A DNA stretch of 64,000 bases from Amborella trichopoda (taxonomy: Eukaryota; Streptophyta; Magnoliopsida; Amborellales; Amborellaceae), in NCBI RefSeq assembly GCF_000471905.2, contig NW_006494865.1, positions 470,496 to 534,495 on the forward strand, in the 5' to 3' direction. The position numbers and the translations under genes are program-made. Below the pieces are notes generated by a model. That model had not been told where the DNA came from and searched no databases. It worked only from the letters and a program-made list of their open reading frames with translations. Below are positions 21,755 to 33,348 of this stretch, in pieces (position 1 is the stretch's first letter; each line of letters opens with the position of its first letter).

Positions 21755-24700
21755 CGGGACGTTCGGGCTGAAATGCAGCACATGGAACTTTTCTTTGCTT
21801 TTTTAGAGTTGGACTTGCTGTAAGAGGCTCAGTAAATGGGTCATCTTCTTTATGGAGGGCATGAACCTTCTAATTGTTTTCATGCTCTTGGGAGCTAGAT
21901 AAGGATGCTTCAGTCATCATCAAACTTATATCCGGTCTCGTTCTTTCGAGGATGGGTTGTGAAGCACTTGACTCGGCCATCCCTTTGATGGTGATGATCG
22001 ACCAAATGGGGAATTTGGTCGTGTTCATCGTCTGGTGCTTGGATGAGTCATCCGTTATAACAAGAGGGTGTCATGTTCTACCTTCTTTGAATGGAGCTCC
22101 TTTTTCACGTTCACTTTGTCAGTCTTCTTTTGGTTTTTCTAAGGCCTTGTTGAGGGAGAACTAAGGCCTTGTTAAGGGAGAACTAGGTTCTTCCTTAGAG
22201 ATGGTTACCTGCATAGGCAAGTGGCGCTTCATCATTCACACAAGGTAGGTCCTTCTCTCTAGGTATTCCAAGTTCTCTATAACATGAAGGATCTTGCATC
22301 TTGTAGAGTGATGCCTTTGACTTTTTGGTGCTCAATTCCTTTGCGATAGGGTCGATCGATCATTTGGGCCTTGAGGAAATCGAAGTCGCTTTAGCAGTTC
22401 TTATAGAAGTAGTCTTTTCTCCTTTATAATAAAGACTTGTATTCCCCTCTTTTTTTTTTGCTTTTGTTGGAGGTTGACCTCGTTGTAATAGAGACATGTA
22501 TTTTCCTTTGTTTATGAATGAGAATCTTATTTTCTACTAGGGTATTTTCGCCTTTTCGTCACTTTTTTAGCTTTTTTTCTTCTTCGCTTCTTTTTCCTTG
22601 GCAGGGGATATCCTACCTCTTTTGGACGTCTCAGATGCCTCCTTTTGAATGTGTGGGGAGCACGGGGAATGAAGTCCCTTTGGCTTTGTGGATGTGTGAG
22701 TGTCTGCTGAGATAAGCAGAGGAGCGATATGTCCCTTAGGGTAGTCCAGGGTAGCGTGTTCTCGTACCTGGGTGATGCTCGGCCCGATGTGACTGCGTCG
22801 TATTCACGGTGTATATGTGTTGTTTTCTGGGTGTATCGAGGGTGAAGGAGGACCACAACTTGGGTTTGATGGTGCACTTTGATTGTTGCATGGCTGCTCT
22901 TCTTTGGGATGAGCGCCATCATCCTCGTTCATGCGGCGTCTTTATTGCGCATGCATTTCAGTACTGTCGTACCCCTCAATCGTGTGACGTTTCGCACGTG
23001 TGACACTTTGTGGGCATCTTTTCGCAGGGTGTTTTGCCTTCCTTGTCACTTGGTGTTCTTCTACGATTGGGACACATGTCCGGTCGTCGGTTTCTCCTTA
23101 CGATTCCTCTTCCTCGTTCGCTTATTTTTAAGGGGAATGGGAGGAAGATTTTTTCTTAGTCTCAGGAAGGGCTCATTTGTCTTGGAGAAAAAGAAGAAGG
23201 GTTGTAGCCTTCATCGTTCTTTTTTTCCCTCTGTGCATCCTTCTTTCTCTTCTTGTTATCTTTCTCCCAGGGAGAACATCTTTTGGCACCTGGACGTTTC
23301 GCGATGACAATGGATGGTACGAGTTCAGCCCCTCCTCTTGATTGAGTTTTTAGATGCGTCTGTCTTTCTTGTGCTTTGCCTCTTGTCGTCAGGTAGATGC
23401 GTTTTTGTCTTACCCCTCCTCTTTTTTTTTCTTTTTTTTTGTAGTGCATGTTCTTGATGTGAGCCAACATCCTCGTGTTGGCGAGTTAGGGTCTGATCTC
23501 TACACTAAGGTGTCTTTGGCGAGGGCAACTTCGATGGGCGAGCTTGAGCCTAGGCAAGAGATCACCTGGCCTTCTCGTATCACCTTTGAAGGTGAGAGCG
23601 CGCTGCTTCATCTGCATGAGGATGCCGACGGGGGGCCTCTTATTCACAGGGATGGCATTCCCCTTGTTGGCTTTACATGCCTCTAGTTCGGTCCTATCGT
23701 TTCTTGGGACTCCTTGTTTATGATGAAAATTAGATAGATCCTCCAACGAAGATCTCTCGGATTTTGACACCTTAAACTGATAAAAATAAAGTGGCAAAGA
23801 AAGTGGGACAAATCGAATTCAGATATGAGACAGATCTGCTAAAAAAAGAGCAGATCCTCTCTTAGATCTGTGGCAGAGCCAGCATGATCCAAAACATTAA
23901 AACACGAATTCAAAGTAGCAAATAGATCAAAATTAAATAAAATAGTAAGAATAAGAAGAAAGAAAGGGTAAGAGAACAATACTAAATCAAGCCAGATGGC
24001 CCTAGATTTTTGAGCCTTCAAGGGCTCGCTCATATTAGAACCAGCATCCTCTTTACCCCTCTGATTCAGATGTTGACCAGACAATCTCTGGTTGAAAAGG
24101 GTTGTTGTGCCCTAAGGATGGTTTAGAATAAGGTTCCCTAGGTCTAGGTTAAGGTTTCCTAGGCTTAGGGTTAGGGTTTTCATATTAGGGTTTCATAAGC
24201 TCACCAAGTTTTTTCTCTCTAGATCTCTCTCAGAAGAAGTCCCTCTTGTATGGCCACAAAAAAGAGGTTTTAAAAGGGCAAAGGGTCTATTGGGAAGGGT
24301 ATCTTTCCATAACCAACAGATACCCTAGGAAAAGTTATCATTTTTAGGGATTCGGGTTTGGGTGACATGAGTGGTGTTGCTGAAAAAAATATGGTAAAAA
24401 CTTCAAAAAATTGCAAGAAATCAACACGCGAAAGAAATTTCTAATTTGGGCTTGAATAAGGCTGGGTGACACACCTAGTGTCGCCCAAGCCAATGTCGGT
24501 CCAAATTAAAAAGTTACACTTCGAGTGTGTTCCTCAACCTCTTGTGAACTCTCGGAGAAAATTTAGGCCGAAAAGATTTTTCTACTATTTTTAATGATTT
24601 TTTTGGTAAAACAGGGCGTTTACAAGAGTCTAGGTGAAAATAGGGTATCGGCAGGGTTCTGGGTAGGAAAATGGTTCTGGGTCACTGGGTAGGTTGTGTG

Positions 24701-24766
24701 GACTATGGATTTGGGTTTACTTGGATAGTGTGGTCCTTAAGGTTCAAAAACCAGATAATTAACTAT
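21755..24766. other. C2 downstream region, non-coding or decayed
   Basis: 21760-22620 aligns loosely with C1 38330-39200, including a 'tggcag' acceptor-like site after the poly(A)-like region (22607 and 39190). Beyond that I recognise nothing. Frames at 22879-23307 and 23354-23686 are open but uncharacterised; the second starts inside a T tract ending TTTGTAG (about 23446) that looks like a splice acceptor. An inverted repeat CAGATCTGCT/AGCAGATC lies at 23836-23862. 24130-24190 has a few GGGTT-rich words. Confidence 0.35.
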
Positions 24767-24898
24767 NNNNNNNNNNNNNNNNNNNNNNNNNNNNNNNNNN
24801 NNNNNNNNNNNNNNNNNNNNNNNNNNNNNNNNNNNNNNNNNNNNNNNNNNNNNNNNNNNNNNNNNNNNNNNNNNNNNNNNNNNNNNNNNNNNNNNNNN
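24767..24898. other. Assembly gap (132 N)
   Basis: A run of 132 unknown bases. Frames that run through it are meaningless. Confidence 0.99.
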
Positions 24899-25542
24899 TT
24901 GGCATTCCCTATCCTTCGAAAGACAGGTGAACGGCAAAGATAATGCAGACATTTTAAATTTCTTGCTGACGTCATGTGGTCAGAGGGCACACCAGCTAAT
25001 CCTTCCAAGTCATTGCACTCATCGAGCTCATCCAGCTAGGGCATTTTTCCACCTAGGATTTTCGGCGTGAGATGTCGATGAGTTAGACAAGCTTGAAACT
25101 CAAGTTCCATTTTCTAACCATGCCACTTAACTTCAGGGATTTCACTGTTTAAAAATTTTTAACCTTGACATCTTCTTTGATTTCCGTAGGGTTTCTTAAG
25201 GCTTTCCATAAGAAAAGGCTTTCTATATGAAGAGACTTATGTGACCGATTCCGAAGAGAGAGACGAGGCAGCAACACTGTAATCGTGGCGACACGGTAAT
25301 CTTCATATATGGGTGTTCAATCTCCTTTGTTTTAAAAGAATTTTTAGAATTTTTGAAGATAGAGGGATATTTGAAATAGAACCCGGAGGAAGGACAGGTT
25401 ACAATTTTAACAAAGAAATTAAAGTTTTTGAAAACACAAGACATAAAGTGTAAATTTTAGAAAGAGAAAGATATTTTGAAAAACAAGGTTGCTTAGCAGT
25501 TTTAACTCTTGCAAACATAAAGCCCGCTAAGCAGTTTAGTGT
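24899..25542. other. Unassigned non-coding stretch
   Basis: No frame with a recognisable protein and no similarity to other parts of the window were seen. It separates the gap from the 38-bp array. Confidence 0.5.
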
Positions 25543-25995
25543 CATGCAGCAATGGACCATACACCCGACCGTTTTACATCATACGGGGCTAGAAGGAATA
25601 CACCCGACCTTTTACATTATACGGGGCTAGACGTTACCTGCCTTGACTCTTTCACGAAGCACGAGTTTGATGTTGAACTGAATACACCTGACTTTTTTCG
25701 TCATACGGTGCTAGACGGAATACACCTGACCTTTTATGTCATATGGGGTTAGATGTTACCTGCCGCGGCTCTTTACGTTGCACTAATTTGACGTTGAACT
25801 GGTACACCCGACCTTTTACGTCATACGAGGCTAGACGAAATACACCCTACATTTTACGTCATACGAGGCTAGACAGAATACACCCAACTTTTACGTCATA
25901 TGGGGCTAGATGTTTTCTCGTTTCAACTCTTTTACGTCGCACTAGTTTGACGTTTTTTCTGTCTCGACTCTTTTATGTCGCACGAGTTTGACGTT
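25543..25995. repeat. ~38-bp minisatellite with longer inserts
   Basis: Seven units of 'tacacccgaccttttacgtc' continued by 'atacggggctagacg'. After the second, fourth and seventh units a ~43-bp insert ('gttacctgcc', 'ctctttacgtcgcac', 'gagtttgacgtt') follows, so the array has an irregular two-level pattern. Confidence 0.85.
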
Positions 25996-26406
25996 TTTTA
26001 AAATGGATTTTTGTCTGCAATTTAGGCTCATGGCATCGAAAGAATTTTCTTTCTGAATTTTTTTTTTTTTGAAATTGGTCTACAGTTTAGGCTCATGCCA
26101 CCGAGGAGCTTATGAAAATATTTGAAATTAAACAATTTGATAACTTTGAAAGAAAAAGTGCATGAGAAAACAAAACTTGATCCCTCGAAGGCTCCAATAG
26201 TTGAGCAAGGGCATTTTTTGACAATAGGTTTTTGGGCGATACTGGTGGTGACTCCGGTTCCTTTAGGGATTGGGCGGCACAAGTCTTGGGTTTTGAGTGA
26301 AGACCAGGCATGTTCTTGACATCGCTCTCTTGAGAACAGCATTCGAGAACGGGGGCAGGTATTGTCAACCAGTGAGAGAGGAATTTAAGGTGGGTTCAAG
26401 ACTTAC

Positions 26407-26508
26407 TAAGCCTAACTCCCGTGGCCACCCTCTTAGATCAAGAAGAAAGCCCCCCAGTAAGAAAACTGGTTCAGAATTGCCTCCCTTGACTTGTATGCGT
26501 CTTATTTT
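26407..26508 (-). other. Predicted small exon in LTR B2
   Basis: On the minus strand an acceptor-like TGTGTGTGGTTGTAG ends at 26509 and a donor GTAAGTC begins at 26406. The 102 bp between them align with 62119-62226 and 31457-31577. Conserved splice-like borders in three copies support it; no transcript evidence is available. Confidence 0.45.
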
Positions 26509-27009
26509 CTACAACCACACACATAAATGGAAAAGGTTATAAGACAGGTGGGCCAAACCTCACCCTTTCCTCTTTGATGAACGTACACACTCATGTGCAT
26601 TCAAAAAGAAGAAGAGAAGAAAGATGGGGGAGAGAAGAATTCGACTAAGCGAGAGGATCAGAGCGGTGACTAAGCGGGTGAGTAATTGGCCTAACGTGGT
26701 AGCAAACAGGCTCGATAACTAAGACCGACTCACAGGATTACTACTAGATGTCTTTACCAATACCGACTACCTAGGCATGATGGTCAGTATGTCGTGGTAA
26801 TAAAAAGGGTCAAGTAATCCTGGCACAACAACATTACGTCTAGACGACTGGACTACCATGAGAGGCTAATCTCAATCTCAGTAAGTAGAATGAAAGAGTA
26901 GTAGAATTACGACTGAGGAAAGAACAAGAAGAGAGGAAAGGAAAGAAGGAGGGAGGGAGAAGAAAGGGAGAGAAGAGTATGAAAGGAGAGAGGATAAAGG
27001 AAAGAGAGG

Positions 27010-27660
27010 GATAAAAGGCAAAGTCGGTGCTGAGCATTGTCGACTGTGTTAGAAGGAAGAGAGAGAAAACACAGTTGGTGTTAAGTTTCATCGACTGTGT
27101 TGTACAAAGGAGAAGAGAGAGGAGGCACAGTCCGGGCTATGCTTCGCCGACTGTGAAAGAAGAGGAAAGAGAAAATCAGTTGGCGCTAGGTATCACCGAC
27201 TGACTGAAGAGGATAGAGTTGGCGCTAGTCTTCTCCGATTGGTAGAAAAAGAGAGAGAAAACCAGTCGATGCAAGGCTTCATCGATTGATAGAAGAGGAG
27301 AGAGAAAACCAGTAAGTGTTAGGCTTCACCGACTGATAGATAAGAAAGAGAAAACCAGTCGGTGTAAGGCTTCGTCGATTGACAAAAGAAGAGAGAGAAA
27401 ACCCATCGACGTTAGGCTTCACCGATCGATAAAGGAAAAGAGAGAAAACCAACCAGCGCTAAGTTTCGATGATTATGACATAAGAGAGAGAAAAAGCCAG
27501 TCCGCGCGAGATTTTGTCGATTGACAGAATAGGAGAGAGAAACTCAATCAGCGTTAGGTTTCACCGATTGATAGAGGAAAAGAGAGAAAACCAACAGGTC
27601 CTAAGTTTCACCGATTGTGATAAAAGAGAGAGAAAACCAACTGGCGTTGAGCTTCACCGT
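27010..27660. repeat. Hairpin array of LTR B2
   Basis: About 13 units of 44-56 bp: spacer GAGAGAAAAC and a ~26-nt inverted repeat of the type CAGTCGRYG-8 nt-CRYCGAYTG. An example has arms 27263-27271 and 27280-27288 pairing at 8 of 9 positions plus one G-U. The first units use CACAGT/ACTGTG arms (27070-27155). Confidence 0.82.
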
Positions 27661-28060
27661 TTACATTAGAAGATGATAGATGGAGATAAAGATGAGAAGA
27701 AGAGAGAGAAAGAGATAGAGATGAGAAGAAGAGAGAGAAAGAGGTAGAGATGAGAAGAAGAGAGAGAAAGAGATAGAGATGAGAAGAAGAGAGAGAAAGA
27801 GATAAAGATGAGAAAAAGAGAGAGAAAGAGATAGAGATGAGAAGAAGAGAAAGAAAGAGATAGAGATGAGAAGAAGAGAGAGAAAGAGAGATGAGAAGAA
27901 GAGAGAGAGAAAGGGATAGAGACGAGAAGAAGAGAGAGAAAGATATGGAGATGAGAAGAAGAGAAGGAGAGAGATAAAGATAAGAAGAGAGAGAAAGAGA
28001 TAAAGATAAGAAGAAGGGAAGAGAGAGAAAGAGATAGAGAGAGAAAGAGGGGTGGAGAGA
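27660..28060. repeat. 29-bp GA-rich tandem array
   Basis: Purine-only units of 'gatgagaagaagagagagaa' plus 'agagataga', spaced by exactly 29 bp at first (27691, 27720), then degenerating to simple GA. Nearly no pyrimidine except T occurs on the plus strand. Confidence 0.92.
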
Positions 28061-28212
28061 GAAAGTTACTCCCTCCTCTCTGTCTCTCTAAGACATGCCC
28101 ACAAGCTCAAGAAAAAAACAAAATTTTATAGATTGATCTAAGAAGAATAAAATCCTTCCTTTTTTTTTTAGAATGAATCTGTCTCCTCTTTTTTACAATG
28201 AAGCAGTGCCTG

Positions 28213-28222
28213 TTTATATAAA
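28213..28222 (-). promoter_or_regulatory. TATA box of LTR B2
   Basis: Minus strand reads ATTTTATATAAACAGGCA, nearly identical to CTCTATATAAACAGGCA in LTR B4 (60535-60552, plus strand). This is the best conserved word of the two LTRs and fixes their orientation. Confidence 0.7.
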
Positions 28223-29308
28223 ATTGGGCTAAAACGTGGGTGTACGCTAAAAAATTACCTAGAATTGAAGATAATTACAATGTAATTGAATTTAAAGAAA
28301 TTCTAAAAATGGGTGCAAAAGGACTATTTTGCCCCTGCCTAATAATGTGTGGAATTTCATAATAGTCCTTGCTACTGCACGAGGACTTTCTTGATCTTTC
28401 ATGGCTGACCCAAGGTTATTCTAATGCCTGTTTGATCGAAAGATTATTGTTTTCATGTAGGGTTCAATATGGCGAACATTTTGATACCAATGTCGAGCAT
28501 AAGTCATGTTTTTGAGCCATGATCATGACACACCTTCGTGTGTGAAATCGAACTATTCATCGTACGCGAGGTTCGAACCAGAGATAGCCTCAGTCCTCAC
28601 GCACATAATGCAATTGGTTTTGTGTCGATCAGGTATGCGAGCATCGTGATCTTGCTGCTCGAACAAGGCGTGCTATTGTTGAATTTTCTGCAACTTGCTT
28701 CACAGATCAGCGACTTGCATTCATTTTTCTCTCTGCTCAGGCATCGTCATGGGGCGTATCACATATGAATTGTTCATCTTGATGAGACGAACACGTTCAC
28801 CAAATTTGGGAGCGATCCAACTTGGAACATGTGAGATATAGGCCCTGAAAGTGACTACTCGTGAATGTAAAAACAACCACCTTTAATGGTGTTTTGATGG
28901 AGTGAGTCCACATGGTAATAGTGTGCGGGCTACTTTTTTTTGATATTTTACCCATAACTTTGTCTTAGAGTGTCCGATTAAGTTGAAACTTGACCCATAA
29001 GGTTTTTTACTGTGTCGGATCTAATAGCGGTGGTCCCACAGCTAGTTGATGCACCAAAAGTATGACTCTAGTTACAGGGTCCATTTCAAGCTGCTAGAGA
29101 CCGATTTCACTGAAATTGTTTCTTTATGTTCACTGTCATAAACATGTCTGATCGTGATGAAACTTGGCAGGTGGTCTTTTGAAGTATTGATGATGATATT
29201 GAACAATTCTGAGGCCATTTTGAGACTGTCATGAATTTCCACTTTTTTGTAAGCTTTATTGAACTACTTCATAGCAAGGACCAAGGTGACGAAAAATGCG
29301 TTCAAACA

Positions 29309-30060
29309 CCTGCCTCTATAAAGCTGTATCTCAAAGAAGCATACCATAGTTTCGATTGTGAGGCTTTGAAGTAGAGCATGTAATTATCAAGGCATGTACT
29401 CGTCTCTCCAAGAGGCGTACCACAGTTCTAGTTGTGAGGCTTCGAAGCAAAAGCATGCAACCGCCTCATCAAAAAAGTGGCGTACCACAATTCTAATTGT
29501 GAGATTCCAAAGCATGTGATTGCTTCTACCAAAGCTATATATCAAAGAGGCGTACCATAGTTCCGACTGTGACGCTTTGAAGCCGAGCACGTAATCATCA
29601 AGGCATGCACTCATCTCTCCAAGAGGCATACCACAGTTCTGGCAGTGAGGCTTCAAAGAAAAAGCATGCAATCACCTCATAGACAAAGAGGCATACCACA
29701 GTTCTAATTGCTATATTCCAAAGAGTGTGACCGCCTCTACCAAAGCTATAGCTCAAAGAGGCATACCGCAGTTCTAACTGTGAGGCTTCGAAGCAGAGCA
29801 TGTCATCATCAAGGCATGCACTCGTCTCTCCAAGAGGCATACCAGAGTTCTGGCTGTGAGGCTTCGAAGCAAAAGCATGCGACTACGTCATCAACAAAGA
29901 GGCGTACCACAGTTCTAATTGTGAGATTCCAAAATATGCCACCACCTCCACTGAAGCAATATTCTTAGGAGGTATACCACAATTTCGACTGTGAGGCTTC
30001 GAAGCAAAAGCATGTGACTGCCTCATCGATAAAGAGGCATACCGTAGTTCTAACCTCGCA
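29309..30060. repeat. 211-bp higher-order repeat (three-monomer units)
   Basis: Monomers share 'gaggcataccacagttct' and 'tgtgaggcttcgaagc' and come in three types of 76, 65 and 70 bp (starts 29336, 29412, 29477). The triplet recurs exactly every 211 bp (29336, 29547, 29758, 29969); the fourth is cut. The array begins at the LTR B2 start. Since B2 is in minus orientation, this is the place of a Tat 3' untranslated region, where satellite-like arrays are known in other Tat elements. Minus-strand frames of 80-94 aa follow the repeat. Confidence 0.92.
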
Positions 30061-31752
30061 TACGATGAACGGTTTGATTTCTTAAGCCAAATCATTTTTT
30101 TTATCACTATTTTATTTTGCCTTCTTCCACTTATCAAACACCCCCTCTCTTATTTCATTTTTACCTTCACTCATATTTCAAATCCTCTCTCTCTCTCTCA
30201 ATAAAATACCGAATATCCAATCCTCTCTCTCTCTTAACCAACACGTTTTCTTAACACCTCATATCCTTTCAAATCCAATACTCTTCCCTCTTTCTCTCTC
30301 ATCGAAATAAACCCCCTTCTCCCTTAATCAATTAAATTTTTTTTTTAATGTCTTTTATTTCTATTATTTCATTGTACTTAAAGACTCCATCCATCTTAGC
30401 TTATCTTCCTTTAATTTCAACTACTCCATTCATTTCATCTTATTTTTCCTACCCTATTCTATTTTATTTATTTCACGATTTTATTGTCTTATTTTATTTT
30501 ATCACATCCCATTTTATTTTCGTTACTTGTTTTATTTCATTTAACTCTTTTATTTTATTTATCTCATCCTATCTTATTTTTTTCCATCCCTTATATTTTA
30601 TTTTACTTTACTCTATTTGAATTTATTCACTTTATTCTAATTTATTTCATTTTATTTTAGTTTACTCCCTTTTTCGCTTTCTAATTTTATTTTATTTTCA
30701 CGTTGTTTTCATCGCTTTCATTTTACCTCATTCTCTATCACTCTTATTTCACCATCACTTTTATTTTCACTTTCGTCTCATTTGGATGACCCAACGAGAG
30801 TCGAGCTAGTCTTCACTTCCTCTCTTTCTCTCCAACACTTGTTTGACTAGAGGGTAGGCTGAGCCTTGTGTTGCCGTGCCAGCCTTGTCATTGAGCTGTT
30901 TAGCCACCGTGCAAATCTGCGTTGTCGTGCTCATCTAGCTGTCACGTCAGACTAGCTGTTTCGCCAGACTAGTCGTCGTTTCAGTCTTGTCGTCGAGCAG
31001 TATTGCCGTCGTGCCTGTCTGAGTTACCTTGCCCGTCTTGCTGCCACGTCAAACTAGCCATCATGCCAGGCTATTTGGTGTTGGTTCTATCATCGAGTAG
31101 TATTTCCGTCGTGCCGGTCTGAGTTACCATACCTATCTTGCTACCACATCAAATCAGTCACCGTACTGATCTAGCCATTGTACCAGCCTAAACGCCTGGT
31201 CAAACTTCTTCTCTCACCTTATCTCTTTGCTTCTCTCATTCTTTACTGTAAAATATGTACTAAGAGTCCCTTATCATGAAGATTCCGTGAGGCTGTCGAA
31301 TTGATTACCCTTCTCTCAACTTCATTACTCTTATCTCTTTGCTTCTCGCATTCTTTCATTTCTTCTTTGAGTACACACACACATGTGCGCTCACCCTAAG
31401 ATAAGGGGACCTATACCCCACTTGTCTGTACTTTTAATGTCTGTGTTTGTTTGCAGGAGAGTAGAAGATTGGTCAAGGGAGGCAATTCCAAACCGGCCAT
31501 AGGCTAGGGGGCATTCCAACGTGATTTAAGAGGGTGCCCACGTGAGCCAGTCCGAGCGTATCATGGACCCACATGAGGTAAGTCCCACCTCACAACCCTA
31601 ATTCCTCTCTCACCAGTGGTACTCCTGCGCACGTCTTCTTTATGTAGTTCTCGAGAGAGCGATCTCAAGTCCTAGGTCCATCTCGAACCCGAAACCATGC
31701 CACCAGGTCAACCCTACCCGGAGGCAAGATCGAGGCACCTAACCAACTTCTA
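30050..31752 (+). mobile_element. Tat-type LTR B3, partial
   Basis: Plus-strand LTR part. The first 30 bp ('aacctcgcatacgatgaac') match, inverted, 28548-28575 of B2. A T/TTTTA-rich tract (30330-30790) stands where the purine tracts lie in the others; 30790-31200 has degenerate 'gccgtcgtgcc' words resembling the B1/B2 region after the hairpins. 31250-31750 aligns clearly with 61960-62410 of B4. The TATA region is missing. At about 31752 it meets a chromovirus protease in the opposite orientation. Confidence 0.65.
31457..31577 (+). other. Predicted small exon in LTR B3
   Basis: Acceptor GTGTTTGTTTGCAG ends at 31456; donor ATGAGGTAAGTCC starts its GT at 31578, the strongest donor of the set. 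The 121 bp align with 62119-62226 and the inverse of 26407-26508. Confidence 0.5.
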
Positions 31753-32900
31753 TCGGTTTGCACACAACTAAAGTATGGTCAAGAAGTAAAGGTTCAACAT
31801 TTAAATGGCATGAAAAATGAGGTGTAATAAAAGAATGAGATGTACCAAGGTCTATCAAAATTTAGCCTCTCTACCACAAACAAATAGTGTACCTTGGATC
31901 ACTGAGGTAGACGCCTTCACCTCCTGTTCCATAAGTGCAAACACGCGACCCTGAGCTGTCAGAATGTTCTCTAGCTTCTTCACAGGGCAGTCCTTGATCA
32001 GGTGGCCAAGCTTGCCACACTTGAAGCACGCCTTAAACTTCAGCCATCACTCGGAAGCAGTATGACCAGGCTTCCCACAAAAGCCACAGTGCACTGGCTG
32101 GTTTTGCTGAACATTGCCCTGTAAGGTCTTTTTGGGCCTTTATGTTGCCCTGTTGAGTCCATCCTCTAAACTTTTTCCTTGGAGGTGGCCGAGTCTTCCT
32201 CCCAAAATTCTCAAATGGTGGGGCCTTACTCTTCCTTCTTTCCTTAGCCAAAACTCCTCACAATCCTTCTCAATCTTCAAAGCAAGGTCAACCAATGGAG
32301 AGAACGCCTTAAGGTTGGCTGACATTACTCTCCCTCGAATATCTGGCCTGAGGCCCCTCTCGAATTTGCTTGCCTTACGCGCCTCTATGTTGATGATATG
32401 GGGCACATATTGAGAGAGCACCGTAAACTTGGCTGCATACTGTTCTACCGACAGTCTCCTTTGTTGTAGCTCAATAAACTCAACTCCTTTCCTCTTTCGA
32501 ACCGAATCAAGGAAATACTTCTCATTAAACACCACTAGAAAGTTCTCCCAAGTGGTAGTAGTCCAGGTCTCCATCCAAGATTATTTCACCGAACTCCACC
32601 AATGCTCAGCATACCCTTTTAGCATAAAGGTTCTCAATCTAACTTTTTCCTCATCAGAACAATATAGAACCTTAAAGATATTCTCTACTTGCCTCCTCCA
32701 TCTTTCTGCCTTTTCCACTCCTCCATGTCCTGAGAATGCAGGAGGTGCAAGTCTGGGGCAGGGCAGCCGGGGCCGAAATACAATCCTTCATAACTTTAGT
32801 CATGGCCCCAAGCATCCTAAAGAATGCCCTAAAAGCCACCATATTCCCATTACTCGAGTTACTAGCTTATCCAGACACCCTAAGAACATTTATAAGACTC
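31753..32900 (-). pseudogene. gag: Chromovirus gag and start of protease (remnant)
   Basis: Minus strand from the PBS downwards: FFRMLGAMTKVMK near 32800, then the intact-looking frame 32574-32140 with TWENFLVVFNEKYFLDSV, VEQYAAKFTVLSQYVP, KFERGLRPDIRGRVMSANL. Zinc knuckles CGFCGKPGHTASE and CFKCGKLGHLIKDC follow in another frame (about 32090-31990). The first lacks its last Cys; the second is complete. Protease start (STSVIQGTLFV) and, after a shift, SHSFITPHFSCHLNVEP lead to about 31755, where LTR B3 begins. RT onward is absent. Confidence 0.9.
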
Positions 32901-32927
32901 TCTAGGCCAATAATCCCATCTTGGCTG

Positions 32928-32938
32928 CTTCGATATCA
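32928..32938 (-). other. Diverged primer binding site
   Basis: Minus strand reads TGATATCGAAG at five bases from the LTR end, two to three changes from the initiator-Met PBS and aligned with 13296-13306. Confidence 0.55.
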
Positions 32939-33348
32939 TAAATTGTCACGACCCCACCCCCTACCCCTTGTCGTACACGTCGAAGGGTGATAGGGTGCAG
33001 AACCGTGACTACATGTAGTGAATGCCACTCAGGTGGGCGTGCGCTCAATGCTTTGAAAAGATGGAAATCAAAGCCAACCACGAAATAAATAAAAAAACAA
33101 AACCAACAAGCACACAACCCATAAAAATATTGAACAATCCAAGTCTCAAAAATTTCATAAGATGGATAAAAAATATTACAAGACAGTCCAAGGCACCAAA
33201 GGCCCAACAATAATACATAGTTTCATTACAAGTGGACTATATGGCCAATATGCCATCTATCACATACAATTGAAAAGATGCTTTCATAAGAAGTACGAGA
33301 CTCCAATTGTCAGCCGTGACTGCTCATCCACAACCCGTAGCTATCACT

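Larger units (their letters stand above)
26200..29308 (-). mobile_element. Tat-type LTR B2
   Basis: Minus-strand LTR starting TGTTTGAACGCATTTTTC at 29308, preceded on the minus strand by purine-rich AGAGGCAGG (possible polypurine tract). U3 runs to a TATA box at 28222-28213. Then come GA tracts, a hairpin array and a predicted small exon at 26508-26407. The whole aligns, inverted, with LTR B4 (59239-62400) with the same order of parts. The end near 26200 is approximate; short frames at 26093-26368 are not convincing. Sequence 25996-26200 is unassigned. Confidence 0.8.

Noticed and set aside
24150..24185. Short interstitial telomere (GGGTTAGGGTTT-like words)
   Set aside because: Only a few imperfect heptamers; too short and irregular.
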